Positions 37,204 to 50,858 of a stretch of 64,000 nt of DNA are shown one piece after another. The position numbers were made by a program, and so were the translations under genes. Where the stretch lies: the NCBI GenBank assembly GCA_013365325.1, contig JABVXV010000040.1, forward strand, positions 124,001 through 188,000. Reading direction: 5' to 3'. Source of the stretch: Dipetalonema caudispina (taxonomy: Eukaryota; Nematoda; Chromadorea; Rhabditida; Onchocercidae). The notes beneath the pieces are model-generated. The model had not been told where the DNA came from. It did no database searches and was given only the letters and a program-made list of their open reading frames with translations. The first letter of the stretch is position 1; each line of letters opens with the position of its first letter.

Positions 37204-40200
37204 GTAAGATAATTTATTTCATCCATCTTCTTTTTTCTACGCTATTATTGAAACTGAGGAAATGATAAAGTTTTGCTTGCATTCCTGGATAAAATTAACA
37301 GATATAACGTTCAAGAATTTATAACATCTAAAAAATTTCTGAATTTTATCTGAGCAGTTCAAATAAGAAATTCATACTTAATGGTGTTTCCACGTACCAT
37401 CCTTTTTTAATAGTAGATTCATGCTGATTATTGGTAGGGTGGGTTGAGATGTGATTCCGCAATTGGAGTAATGACCTATCACAAGTAGCAATAATTATCT
37501 ATCTCTCAGAACCAAGAAGTTTTTGGTGAGTCCATGACATGATAGCAATTGGTTTCAAAGTTTATTTCTGATAGCGCCGCAGAAAATTCAGAAAGATCGA
37601 TTGGTTCAAATCGACTGATTCAAATAAATTCCAATTTAAAATGCAATTAGGGATATGCTAATGAATCATCTCATCACTGTTTTAACATAAACTAAGTACG
37701 ATCGAACACAAAAAACTGATATCATTAATGGAGTCTGCTACTCGTACAGACGTGAACGTGAACATAATGTATTCTACGTCATCCAGAAGTGAAATTATCA
37801 GTGATTACTGCAAGAAGGCATAGTAATACCTGATGATATAATTTTTATTTGTAAAATACAAATTTAGCTCATGGCATTCACTCATAACTTAGTAAGTTAG
37901 AATTCAGTCTTTGATTTGAATGGGTTTTTCGATAGTATCCAATATTGAAAGCTAAACCGCTAATTTGTGTCAGACATTTGCTGAAGTTAGATACTGCAGA
38001 AATAGCATGATTACCCTGTTTGTTTATCAATTGTTATTTCATTATTTCAGCAAATAAACATTTCGACAAATGTAAATGATGCAAGTAATAGAAGTAAAAG
38101 ATATATCAGATTTTTGAGTACTACTCTCCTTGAAGGCTTTATTAAGATTTTCGTAATGCCATTAGTAATTTTTTTTGTGGGGGACTACGATTTTATCCAC
38201 GAAAATTGAATAGACCAAAAATCAACACAGTTTTTTTCTTTTTTTGTTTTAAATAGAATAAAACAAGAACCAATCCATTTAATTCTTATGTCATTTAGTA
38301 CAATGATTATCTCTATCTTTTTTTTTCAAAAAAAAATTCCTGAAAACCTGATTTCGTGTACACTTGAGCACAACGCTGTAATTCTTCCATTCGCCCTAAA
38401 TTTCTCAATATTTTGTAAGTTTGACCGTTTTTTCAAATAAAAATGAAATGAAAGAATAAAGGAAGGAATTGAAATATTGGAATATTAAACCTAAATAGTC
38501 ACTATTATAATCTCTGGCTCCCATGAAACAATACAGAGAATTTGAATAACAAAAAATCTGTTAAAGTATTTGATCAAAATCGGTTCCATCTCCTGAGGTC
38601 CTAGAAATAAGAGTAAGAACTTCCAGAACTGTAATCTGTTATGAATCACGAACTGCATTTTAATCTGATCAATTTAATGCATCACAAGTCAAACAGTTTC
38701 ATCAGTGTTTTCAGTCATTTACCAATAATTGAATCAAGAAATAGCCAAGTGATAAGTCCCTTTTCACAGTAAGTAGTTAAGGGTCACGACTTAATTTCTT
38801 GCAAAAACTTGTAAAATTGAAATACTGTATAAGATAAAATTACAAAAGACTACGAGTCTCTTTTTTAATCCTCTGCCAAAGATTTAATGAAATGAGCATT
38901 CAATAATTTTTAGAGAAGTTAATCTGTCGTACTTCTATTTCAACCAACAATGCGATCGAATTCGAACGGGTCGGATAAGTGGAAAAGTTTATGTTTTATT
39001 AAAGTTAATATTATTTAACATTCATTATGAAAATGTATTAAAACAATGGGCACCTTTTGTATTTCTACAGTTTCATAAAAAATTGTTTTTTTGAATGAAA
39101 CATTCAATTATCCAGCGAACATTAGTGAGATCAGTAAAAATAAACAATATCAACTGGATTTTACAAAAAGTGCTGTTTATGAGCAATTTATCGATGATTT
39201 CTTTTGCGCACTTAATGTTTCAACTTTATGATCTTTTCGTAACGTTGTCAATCATTCCATTCACATATCATCAATAATTGATACCAGTTTGGAGAAAAAA
39301 ATCATTGTCCCAATCAATAGTTAATGAATGTGCCTAAAGTTTTTCAAATTCCGATTCGAAATTATAGTGGAATGGAACCAATGAGCTAATAAATATGACA
39401 ACAATAGAACTTCGTTGGGAATATAAATGAATGAACAAGAAATCCTCTAAAAATCTTTCATTCATTTAATGCAGAAAAAAAAAATCTTCCTTTAACAATT
39501 AAATTACTTTGATGAAAAAAGTAAATAACCAGTCCTGAATAGATTATATAGCATTGATCATAGGACATAGGCTAGGCCTCATTTCAGTGCCAATAAAAAC
39601 ATTACAGAGTAGCCTTGTCATACAATTCTAATTAAACTTTTTATTGCAAACTTCGTACGTCCTTCAATATCAACAGCTATCGTTAACATTAGCTATTTTC
39701 AACATCCTTTGAAGAAAAGGATATGTTCTAAGTAATAATTGAATGAACAGAAAAGTTGAGCAATCTATCAAACATTCACATTTTTACATTTTACCGAAAA
39801 ATATTATCGTTAAATGATTTCATAAATGGATTCAGTTATTTTCATTATTCTGTCGGAGATAACAAAAATCTAAGAGGCTTAAAATTGTGCAAGACTTTCA
39901 TTATGCAAATTATTGAATGTCAGGATGGGTTACTGAAATGGATTCATAGTATTCTCATGAAATGGTCTATTTATCATGCACATGCAGTTCCAAATAGCAT
40001 TCTTCATTCCGTATCTGTGTATCAGAATATTTGATTCGCCGAATATAATCCACCATTATTTAACAACTGGCGTTTCTGAATGGTCGATATCCAATAAATG
40101 TAGAAATTGCAGCAATAGCACCTTTCTAGATGAAAAGAGAAACAGGTGATGTGGAAGATTTTTACGCATTCCGAAATAAATTCTTATCAAAAAACAACTG

Positions 40201-42250
40201 ATGCCAAAATTGGAATTAAGGAAGAGATAATACATGTCATTTTTATAGATTTAAAGCGTCTGCGAACAGTTACTTTAAAATAATTCATAATTAGTAAACT
40301 TCATGATTTTTTCATTTACTTACTTTTCCTTACCTATTTATTTTACCAAACTATCAACTGGAAGACTTCAGTTTAAGTACCAATCAAGATTTTGTTTTGT
40401 GCAGATAAATGAACATATTTTCACAAGTGATCTATTTACAGATCATCCTAAATATATAACACTAATATTGATCCATTCAAATGAATGAATGATTTATTCG
40501 GTGATTTGTATTAATTTCTATTTTAACAACAATTTTAACTTTTTTTCTAATGAACGAATTAAGGTGTTAGAAAAACTTCTTGAAGTTTGCTATTCTTTTC
40601 GAAGTGTTTTCTGCAACATGTAAATCGCAGAAAGTCTTCGTCTGCTATTATCTGACTTGCGAAAAGATCGGAATATAGCGAAGATACGCCATTTTGGCGC
40701 TTTCCTTGTAAAAGTATTTTAGCTTTGCTTCACCTATTTTCAAGATGATATTTTCTATTCTCAATAGAGAAGACGAATGCAAAAGTTGCTTCAGATGATA
40801 TCCTTCAACGGAACAGAATTAAGGAACTTCAAAATTGCCGTTTCCTTGAGCCTCAAGCCAGTAATTATGAGATTTGAACTAAAAAATATAACTGTAATTT
40901 TATGCATGATCATCTGATTGTAAAAATTCCAACAGTAAATTATTTATGTAACAGTGAAAGGAAACAACTTTTTCGGGGAGGGCGATAGATCAAATCAAAC
41001 TTCTGACTATTCTGATTACGACTTAATTTTTTTTTACATTATGCCACATATACACACTTAAAAGATAAATTTGAAAACAAACTTCAAAACTAAATGAAAT
41101 GAAGTCTCGAAACATCTTCAATAGCATTTGTTTAATAGTATTGAATTTTATTTGATTCGAAAGAGATTTGTGCTTGAAAATGATTCAGATGTACTTTTGG
41201 AAATGAATCTGAACACTGCATTTAAATTCAAAGAGTTCCATATAATCAAAAGATTAAAAATGGTGCCTTATGAGACATAATTACATTGTTGATCGTTTAC
41301 CACTTTTACCACTTTATTTCTGCCTTCCTTTAACTACTACTGTCTGTACTTAATTTTGGATCTGTAACTGTCGGCAGGATATTTTTACATTAGTCACTTT
41401 ATAGATCAAAATGCAACTTCATGTTGACTAATTGTTATTTATATATCTGCAATATTTTCCACTTCCCCCTTCCTCTTTCAATTTTTAATCGTTTTGCAAG
41501 CAATCGTAATTAAATATTTTTTTTTTCTTTTCATCATCATGAAAACGTTTAAATAGTATAACATTGAAATTTTAGATTACTTTGCTGTAGGAGTAAAAAC
41601 ATGGAAATTTGGCTTTTGTAATATTTGTAATATGTTTGAAGTAATTAAAAAGTGGACAGATAATCTTCTTGGAATAGAGTCGAAATTTGAGTCTGAAATA
41701 AAGTTGAAATGAATTTGAAGTGTGTTAAAGATACAAATATAAATATAGTTGAATGTATAATAACTACGATTAGAATGTTAGCTTCGACCTAAAACTAATG
41801 TTAAAATAAGTCCTGAAGTGAGAATCTTCAGTTAACAATATCGTAGCAACCCTAGTAATATAATTAACAAAAGGAATATAATAATAACAATAGTAATTAA
41901 AATGTAGTCAAAACAATATTCAATACTTGTTTCTGTGGTAGCAATTTTAAATCAGTTAAATGGCAAACTTTAATTACAAAATGCCATCCATTATTCTGTA
42001 GCTTTGATGCGTATCAATAAATGCATTTAGCTGCGAAAAAGAAACAAAAACTTGTTGGAAGAATGGAAGAAAGGCTTTTGTTACTAAATATTTCCTAATT
42101 TATTTCATAACGAATATCACAATGGACTTCAAAAAAAAAAAAAAAAAGGAAGAAAAACTGACCAACTTGCAAAATTTCTTCCATTTAAAGCAAGCCAATA
42201 AATGGCAGCATTCAAATAGCAAAAGCTAAAACATCCAATTCTACTTTTAG

Positions 42251-42391
42251 CTCAACTCGTCGATTCAATTGATCCCGCTGATCACTATGCCCGAAGCAAC
42301 ATCATTCAAGGGTAAACCAGATTTCGACAATGCAAACCGTTCATGTCCACTCTGCGCAAGCTATATCAATCATCCTGTGCTTCTTCTTTAA
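42251..42391 (+). other. GC-elevated open stretch with CPLC motif
   Basis: After a TCTACTTTTAG acceptor, 46 codons are open to a TAA at 42389-42391. An internal ATG at 42287 starts MPEATSFKGKPDFDNANR, followed by SCPLCASYINHP. The stretch is clearly richer in G+C than the surrounding DNA. It could be a terminal exon, a gene remnant or a non-coding RNA. Confidence 0.25.
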
Positions 42392-45300
42392 CATCTTGTT
42401 GCTTCCACTGCTAAATGATCAATTAGCTATGCTTTTTACAGTATTCCGCTTTTTATTAATTTTTTTTTTTGTACAAATTTAGAGGTTTAAATATCAGGAA
42501 AATACAATTTTATAAGGAAAGTTTTCCTATATAAAAGTTCATTAAACGATTTAAATTTAAAAATATTGAATAAGACCAATCATAATGTTTAATCATCAAT
42601 ATAAATATCCAAAATCGTTGGATCATCGAACCCGACCAATTTTTCTTACGAAAACACGACTGGTAGCTGAAAAAGTGCTATTTTAATTTGTTTCATTCCG
42701 ATTTCGTTTCACAGTTATTCAGATTGACAATGGGTAGTTTAAATTTTTTACCTGAAACCTAGTACTGTTTACCTCTAGTTACCTCCAGTTACTTCGTATG
42801 CACTGTAAACAAACGTTGTGGTAAAATTGTTTGTATTAGGGGACGAATAAGCTATGAACTCAATGAATTATATGATTTGGTATTGTATTGTTATAGAAAG
42901 AGTACAATAAGACAGTTAGCATTAGATTAAGAAATGAATTTGTTGTTGCAATAAATAAGAGACAGAAAAATATGATAATTTGAGGCCGTAAAATGTTCAA
43001 GTAGTTCGGATTGACTGTAATGGTGTAAGTGACAAATTCAAATTTTTATTGGCTATAGCTATTTCGAGCCAAAATCTTGAAATAAACAACTATTTTCATT
43101 GGTCTATCATTATTAAATCAGTTCCTTATAAGTACTACCGATTTTATTGGCTATCGGTCACTATTTAGGTCGAATTCGACAAGTCCTAAACGGGAAATCT
43201 GAGTAGAGACTTTTTAATACTGCCTGCCAGATGGTATTCCAATTGGGTCCATTAGGCGTAGCAATTCTTATTCTTTGAATGATTGCAAAGTAACAAAATA
43301 ACGGATAGAAGTGAAAAATGGAGTGATTTGTTTATTCATCCTACTAAATCTATAACTAATTAATTTCATTTTCTTAATTAATAATATTAAAAACAAGAGA
43401 GCGCAACTGTACTTGCAGTAAAAGCTTACAATAAACGATAAGTTTCAATCTTATTGCAAATTTGTTCACATACTTATTAGGGATAGAAAAAAGTATTTGT
43501 AGAGAAGAAACTGCTTGACCTTTCCTGTGACCTGTTAGTTTAAACCACGCGTTTATCCATTTGCAGTGTAACACTCATTTAAATTGATGTAATTGAATTT
43601 CAAAAACATATTCATTGTATTTTCGTTAGCAATCGATATGTCTTAAATTTGCCATGCGTTATAGAGTTGTAAACATGAAACAAACAAATAAATAAACATG
43701 AAACAAGTAAACATAATGAAGTGAACACTAACAAAACATAATTAAAATATGTTTCCAATTTGGCATATTTTTCAGTTGCAATTCAAAATAAATGTATACG
43801 AGACAATGTGTGAGGAAACTATCGAGCCTTAAAATGAGTTTTGACATTTAACCTTAAACATTTGTGAAATTGTCAATTTAATGAACTCTTTTCTCTTTTC
43901 ATAGCAATGCAATGTCAATTCATCAAATTCACTCTTCTGAATTGCTCGACTGATTGAAATCATAAAAATTTCTCTTTTAATTGTTCTTCGTTTTTTCATT
44001 TAATTTTTTCATTTAATTAAAACTATCTAAAACTGACCAATGTGATCTTTAAAAACTATCTACCATTTCAGAAATACACGAGAGCCATTGATTACAAAAT
44101 TTCCTTGACGGTAGCTACATTTACATATACAATAAATTTGTTTCGATTTTTTGGTCTTTTTTTTTTCATTTAAATTTAACAAAATTTTAAGTGGTAAAAT
44201 TGTAAATTGTAGTTAAAGCAAAATTCTGTTTTGCAAAAACAAGCTGTCATTGGAGTTAATTCGTTTTTCGTTTTTTTTCGGGAAAGAATTGGAGTTACAA
44301 TCTAATTCTTTTTTTTTTTTTTTTGTTTTGTAGAACGATTCTTTAAGTGATACTAATTTTGACTGTTGTTTACGATCGTCGAGTGAAACTTGAAAATTTC
44401 AACTACCACTTAAATTATTTCGTACTTTCCTCTTTAGCCAACTATTTTCCCATTCAGTTTTTCATCTTATCATCAATTCATTTTATTACCCACAACATGC
44501 TTGTTTTTTATAGTATTTACAGAAATAAAGAATAATTTTTAATGAATTAGATTAGTATGAGTTAAGGCTCGAATCTAAAGAAATGAACATTTGCAAATTT
44601 CCCGAATTCCTTCATTATATGTTGGATTACAATGTCAATAATATTAAAGTGATACCTTTTTTTGTCGGAAAAGTTTGATTAGATGAAAATGAAATGAAAT
44701 TGAAGTTTCCCGAAAAGAAGAGAACAGTATTAAAAGCGATCGAAAAAAGAGGTCATTCTTTTTTTTTTTCTGCTCATTTCTTTCATCGCAAATATTTCTT
44801 ACTCAGAAATTAAAATTGGTTTAAGATTTGGGTTAGTAAATTTTGTGTACTAAAGAAAGTGGCGGAAATCATTTCAACAATCATTGCTATCTTTTTTTCA
44901 AATGATATTTTGTAAAATGTTGTATGCTTATGGTTTCTAAAAATACAATCAGTTATCATTTATCCAAATGATTGGAATAATTTTCAAAAAATTTTAATGT
45001 GTAACTAATATTTCTAGCTTTTTCTCTCAATCTCGTTCCCTTTACACCTCTGACCTTTAATTTTGTAGCCATCCTTTCCGCCAACTTCTGTGACAACCTA
45101 ACCTACAAATAAAAGAAAAAACTGTTTGTTATAATTTTTTCTACTGTTTTGTAGATGCTTCTCTCTGTGATATATTGCCAAATTTCTCTTTTGTGAGTAA
45201 AAAAAGAAATTCTAACTGAAGTAAAAAATTTCTTCTGAAGAGCCCTCCGAAATTTATTCAAAATTCGTGTAAAAAATGACATTTTTTCTCTTGCCATACG

Positions 45301-46888
45301 ATTTACATGTTGTTGCGAGTGCTATTTTCTTCGAAATTCGGAAAATCTTCAATATTTTTTGCCAAAATTTCAATAGAGGCACACTTAAATCGCAGCATTG
45401 CGGTAACTAATAATTTACATGCGGTAGATATTTACAAAAATTATTACTTCGTCAATTCTGGAAAAATTTAAGTTTTAAAAAATTCCTTGAAGTAGAGTTG
45501 AAAATTTGATTGCGAGATAAAAGTTTTTTCATTCATTTGAATTGAACTTCGGATTCTGAGATATTAGTAAGTCTATTAAATATTTTATAGATTTCATGAC
45601 CGCAACACATATCTTACGAGACATAAAAAATTGCGGTAATTTCATTAAACAGTGAAGTTATTTTTTTCCACTTTTTCTATTCCAATAATTTGAAATTTCG
45701 ACAGTTACAGTTCTAATGATTGTAGTAGAAATGTCTACTTTATCACTGCAACTGATCTTCTGATGAGGATATTGTGCATATCGGACAGCTTTCCTCAAAA
45801 AGTATCAGTCTTCAATTGCGCTTAATCAATAAATACATTTTCTGGTTGACTAAAAATACACTTTGTGATTGAATTTAGGAATTTGAATTTCTTACAAGAC
45901 TTTCTTTGTAAGTTATAAGTGAAGAGAGAACTTGAAGTCAAACAAATTCTACTCCATTTTTGACCGTTTCTTAATTGTTATCAATTTTATTTATATTTGT
46001 TTATCGGCAATAAATCATCCTGCAAACACGCTTCTCTTATAAAACTGGTTGCACACCTTATTTTACCTGATATTTGTACCCTCCCATATAATGGACACTA
46101 ATTTTTGTTCGTTAATTGTGAATGCTTTGTTTGCTAGGAGACGTCATTGAGTGAATCGAACACCACGTCATGATCCGATATTGTAAATATATCACGGGCT
46201 GATAAGGGTTAAATATTTCTGAGAGATTGGTTTCTCCCAGACTTTTTGATGTGGTATGTGCGATCCTCGGGGATTTGCAATCGGTGCATTGCAATAAACG
46301 AAGACGATACTCCTGAAATTTGTTTGTTAAATTTTAAAACAGAGACAGCAATGACAGATGGCTTCTCAGTTCCTCGGCTTGTAAAAGCCATCTTTGGTCA
46401 TCCAAATGCTGAATAATTAAAGTGAATATAATGGCTAATAATAATTGCTACTATGTTTGTAAAAGCATTTTACAACTTTATGAAATTTAGAATCTTTCAA
46501 ATTTGTTTCCAATTTTCGTAAAGAGCAAGAAAGATTAAATTGACTTGAACACATTTTCATGAAAATTCGTTAAACAAGCTTTTTCAAAGTTTTTATGTCG
46601 AGCCTTAATAATTCAGCCTAGAAGAAAAACAAAGATTGTCTGAGCTGCACTCTCTGCTTTTTTTTTTTCATCCGTAAAATAAAAAATAAAAGAAAAAGGG
46701 ATTCGAAAGCTTTTAACAAACTCAGAATAAAAAATAAAAAATCAGAATCTCTCAGTAATCGATTGAATATTGGAAATATTTCGTGCCGATAAATACCAGT
46801 AAACTATCATATAAAAAGTAATTTATAAAACGATTTTGGTTTGTCCTTAAGAGAAGAAAAAATGATCAGAAACGTACGTGGACTGTGG

Positions 46889-46904
46889 CACGTGTATGAC
46901 GTCA
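46889..46904 (+). promoter_or_regulatory. E-box plus CRE upstream of the GILT gene
   Basis: CACGTG at 46889-46894 and a perfect palindromic TGACGTCA at 46897-46904, two bases apart, about 50 bases upstream of the GILT trans-splice site. CACGTG is the core of CLEAR elements bound by TFEB/HLH-30 at lysosomal genes. TGACGTCA is the CREB/ATF site. Function is inferred from motif and position only. Confidence 0.4.
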
Positions 46905-46952
46905 ATATTTGTTGAATTTCCTCAGTCAGTCAACATTGAAGATATCCATTTT

Positions 46953-46955
46953 AGA
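46953..46955 (+). promoter_or_regulatory. Spliced-leader acceptor next to the GILT start codon
   Basis: CATTTTAG is followed by a single A and then ATG at 46956. It favours the ATG at 46956, which begins the signal peptide, over an upstream start in the same open frame. Confidence 0.5.
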
Positions 46956-48311
46956 ATGCTACTAAAAGAAGTACTATTAGTGTCGATACTGTGCTGCTTA
47001 TGGTATCAGACCGTTCGATCGCAACAAGTTAATGTGACAATATTCACAGAATCGAAATGTAAATACTGTACAAAGTTGTTGCGTGAACAAATTTGGCCAT
47101 TCTACGTGAAACGACCTGGTATAATGAATATACAGGTAAAGTTGGAATTTTCTTTTTTTTTTTTTTTTTAAATTTACAGAAAACATTTTCAAAAACATCC
47201 ATTTTGTGTGCATTCTACATGACAATTTTAATACATACCACTTCTGGAATATACAGGTAAAATATTCTACCTAAGAGTAGAATGTCTTTTATGTAAGTTG
47301 GCAATGTCGTAGTTGAAGTGAATTTATTCCAGATAATACCGTTTGGCAAAGGTTATTGTGATTATTTTACAAATCAAACATTTTATTGTCATTGTCAACA
47401 TGAACAAGACGAATGTGATCTAAATAGGTTGCAAAATTGCGCTATCGCTGTTAGTTTGCTTATTTTCTTTCTTCTTAATTGAAATTAAGAAATAAAATTA
47501 ATGAATTGAGTAAGTAAAGGAATAGGTAATTAAGAATTGGGAAATTGTTATATAGAAGGAGTGAAATACATGGAAGCAAAAAAAGGTGATGATCCGATTC
47601 AGTGATGTAAGGGTAACGTTGAAAAGAATTTTGATTTAGGACTAGTTAGAGCAAGGCCTTTTGAAGGCCTTTCCTGAATGATCTTACTGTGCTAACAATT
47701 TTAATTTTTAGCTTTAGGTTTAATCAAAATGAAGTACGATTATTAATACTAATAATGCTGGAAGATTATAAGACCTTAGTAAAATTCTAATAGAACAGTC
47801 ATAAATGTATTATTAATTATGGGCATTTTAGTTCTTTCCTCGACGCTACTTAGGCCTGGTAACATGTATTCAAGGCTTGTCCAATATTTACGAAGCCTTT
47901 TCACGATGTTTGACGGGCCTTACCGAATACACGCGTTATCGATTAATTGAATGTGCCACAACACAAACTGGCGAAATTTTGAATTATTACTCAATGCTGA
48001 ATACTCATCAAGCAGGTATCAATTGTTAACTTTTAGGAAAAGTCGAAAAAAAAAATCTTTAAGCTGTCACTTATTTAAAGCAAAATTTATTTCTAGCCAG
48101 AACAGGTGATTGTCATTTCCGGTGCTGTTTTTATCACATATTGGTTATTTAATTTTTGTTTTTCTGAAAAACTTTTCAGCATCCAATATGGATTTGTGTT
48201 GTATAATTTACAGGAATCAAATTGTGGCCAGCAATGTTTGTGAACGGTGAATATTTCGAGCGCAATTATCCGTCTGAAATTGAAATATGCAGGCATACAA
48301 CATGGTGCTAA
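46956..48311 (+). CDS. GILT-family lysosomal/secreted thiol reductase
   Basis: Gamma-interferon-inducible lysosomal thiol reductase family; reduces protein disulfides in acidic compartments or outside the cell. Exons 46956-47135, 47333-47449, 47832-48015 and 48214-48311 join in phase to give 192 residues, shorter than human GILT. Residues 1-24 form a signal peptide (MLLKEVLLVSILCCLW...). The thioredoxin-like start VNVTIFTESKCKYC carries the active-site CxxC (CKYC). The family signature is present as CQHEQDECDLNRLQNC; the usual CQHG glycine is Glu here. The later parts read YLGLVTCIQG, YRLIECATTQTGEI and IKLWPAMFVNGEYF, where the last matches the family PxVxxNG strand. One NxT glycosylation site lies in YFTNQTFYC. 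Exon 3 starts at 47832 because that acceptor keeps phase; the later TAG does not. Preceded by an E-box/CRE pair. Confidence 0.88.
48055..48146 (+). repeat. Direct repeat copy 1 (GILT intron 3)
   Basis: Begins ATCTTTAAGCTGTCACTTAT and runs to about ATCACATATTG. It matches copy 2 at 48434-48521 at roughly nine bases in ten, with one small gap. It lies in the intron before the last GILT exon. Confidence 0.8.
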
Positions 48312-48433
48312 CAACAAACACATAGTTTTCAGAAGTTGGGATTTTAGGACGTTCCACGTTGTATTCGAGAATACCGCCTTTGAAATTTTTGACAATTGTT
48401 TGAACTACCTGAAAAAGTACATGGTACTATATC

Positions 48434-48521
48434 ATCTTTAAGCTGTCACTTATCTAAAGTAAAATTTCTTGCCAGAACAGGTGATTGTCTTTTTCGGTGC
48501 TGTTTTCATCAGATATTGTTC
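48434..48521 (+). repeat. Direct repeat copy 2 (downstream of GILT)
   Basis: Second copy of the element at 48055-48146, about 380 bases further on and about 120 bases after the GILT stop codon. The pair brackets the terminal exon. Sequence on either side of the copies does not match. Confidence 0.8.
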
Positions 48522-49542
48522 ATTTCTTTTATTAATCTCATCATCTAAACTTCCCTGAGCGATATATTTCCACAAAGAGTTTTAATTTAGAAGTCAATCT
48601 TAGAATGCTTTTTTTAAAGTGAAAAGATACTGATGCATTCATACAAACATATCAATTAATTTTAAACTCTCTGAGGGAAAATGGGAAATGACAAATATTC
48701 GTTATGTTTACAACATTTTAATGGCCTCTCACTGAAGTTCAGAAATAATTCGGATAAATATTAAAGATTTAAGCGATAGCCATAAATTATGCATGCAATT
48801 TCTTGAAGTGAAGATAAATTTCCCACTTGAAATATTTTTGTCGAATCTCTGATTTGTCATCGAAAACACTTATAGATTTTTTATGATTATCAAAATAGCA
48901 GGAAATGAATAGCGCTCAGTTTTTCGCTCCTTAAAAAGTATTCAGAAATTAGTAGAAGTGATTTGGGCAAACTTCATTATTTGAATTTGTAGTGGACTAT
49001 TTTCTTCGTTCAAGTATCTGATCATCTAAGAGAGGATGAGTTGTTGGATTTGGGGAAATCTGCAGTATATGGTGAATCTTACAGTTTAAAGAATCACTTA
49101 ACATTTAACCAAATTTTCCTAAATACAAAAAAATCATAAGAGATAGAGGAAAGAATTAATGAAAAAGATATGGAAGGAAACGAGAACAAATGCGGGATGA
49201 CAATTTGAATTATCGATTTGTTTCGGTGACCCGAATATGTTACTGTTTTTTTCTGTGTACTCTTTTCTGCATCATTTGTTGTATGATATCATGTTGTCAA
49301 GTTTCTGTTTTTGTTTACTATTTTTATGCTCAAATAAACAATATTGATGTGAATCTGATTGATAAACTAAAATAGAATTATGCATTTAAAAGGGAAAAAT
49401 ATTTGAATGACCCAATTAATGGCCGTTATTAATTTAAATATATACATAGAATAAAAGGAAAAAAAAAAAAAAACGATCTATGAAGATAAGTAGCATTTAT
49501 TTGGCATTTATAAATTAAAATTTAGAACATTTTGGTTTTCAG

Positions 49543-49677
49543 ATCAAAAATTAAATTTGCAATAGTTTACTCAGTTATTGCCAGGCAAAAAAAAAGGTCA
49601 AATTCAGCCATTTCTTCTCAGATGACAAGAAATATCATGGAGCATCTCAGTGGGAGGTCAGTCCTTGGAAGAAGCAG
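49543..49677 (+). other. Possible orphan exon
   Basis: Bordered by TTTGGTTTTCAG and a donor-like AGCAG/GTGTGA. The open frame reads SKIKFAIVYSVIARQKKRSN and then HLSGRSVLGRSR. Basic, with no recognised motif. May be chance. Confidence 0.15.
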
Positions 49678-50208
49678 GTGTGAAATCGAGATATATACAC
49701 CTGCCTTCTCATAACCCTATCTAAGATTATTACTGATCTTTCCAACCAACTCCAAGAAAGGTTCTCGAAAGACTGTTAATAAAATTAATTAAATATTGGA
49801 GATACTATTTCTCATGCGTTAACGCTTTCCATTTGCTCTTCTATTTTTCAACGGTCTGAACACAAACTGTTAAATGTGAATGAGTAAAACTGAAATTGAA
49901 TTGTAATTCATATTTATCGACAACATTCTATAAAGGAATATAATCTACCGATTTAATTCTGAGTTTTAAATTTTGATCAGTCCAACTTCTTTCGTAACTA
50001 AATTTCTTTTTCCATTTGTCATTTGATATTTACATTCCTGTTAATCCAAAATTAAACAGAATTTTGATCTTCGAACTGTACTCTTTGTTGCTTTTATTTC
50101 CTTCCAGTTGGCTTCTGAGCTGTTTCACTAATCTGATCAAACTTGCGCAGATTGAATTGAAATTAGAATAGTTATCCATTCTCATAATCATCACTACAAA
50201 AGCAACTT

Positions 50209-50234
50209 TCTCTTTCTTTCTCTCTCTCTCTCTT
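50209..50234 (+). repeat. (CT)n microsatellite
   Basis: CTTTCTCTTTCTTTCTCTC-type pyrimidine tract. It is the only one of the dinucleotide purine/pyrimidine tracts here with pyrimidines on the plus strand. Confidence 0.8.
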
Positions 50235-50824
50235 ACTTCGCCGAATTTTTCTCATTGAATCAACGCTGGCTGAGCAACCTTGTATTATTCAAATTCACCT
50301 CTCAGATTTGAAGTTTTTGAAATGCACAAAATTGCAATAATCCTTACACCTTTTGTCATATTTTGACTGTCTCTTATCAAATCTTTATTAAAAATTCACT
50401 TGTCACATTTTTACAGTTTCAATCTGCATTATTCAACGCCATCAACAACTTGAATTTCTGAAAAACTTAGATGGTAATTCTACACCTTTAAAAACTTCAA
50501 AGATTATTGCATTAGGTTTTCTTCTTTTCGTTTTACTAGCTTTACTGAAATATTTCGCTTCTTTGCTCAAAATATGTCATCTTATCACTTGCGTTGTTTG
50601 CATTTGTTCCTATTTATCAGCCATTACTAATCACATTACAGCCATCTTCTTTATTATCAGTTTGATTTATTAATATCATTTTAACTGATCCTTAACTTTG
50701 AGAAAATTTCTGTGACCTGAAGATGAGTCCGACTTGGCCTTTATAAATTATATATCATTAGTGAATAGAAAAAGGCAACCATCCGAAAAGAATGATATTA
50801 TATATCATTGCATTTTTATAACTG

Positions 50825-50858
50825 ATATATATATGCATGCATGCATGCATACATGCAA
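50825..50858 (+). repeat. (TA)n-(GCAT)n microsatellite
   Basis: ATATATATATGCATGCATGC continuing through ATGCATACATGC. GCATGC units are self-complementary. Confidence 0.8.

Larger units (their letters stand above)
36839..46888. other. Gene-poor AT-rich region
   Basis: About 10 kb without a supported full gene. It contains poly(A)/poly(T) runs (for example near 42127-42146 and 44310-44325) and random-looking short frames. Two stretches stand out and are listed separately: a possible first exon at 37095-37203 and a GC-elevated open stretch at 42251-42391. No tRNA-like B box, transposase or long terminal repeat was recognised. Confidence 0.5.

Noticed and set aside
47171..47331. Continuation of GILT exon 1 into the T-run as coding
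   Set aside because: A consensus donor at 47136 followed by a T-run and a clear acceptor at 47332 gives the conserved GILT motif in phase.
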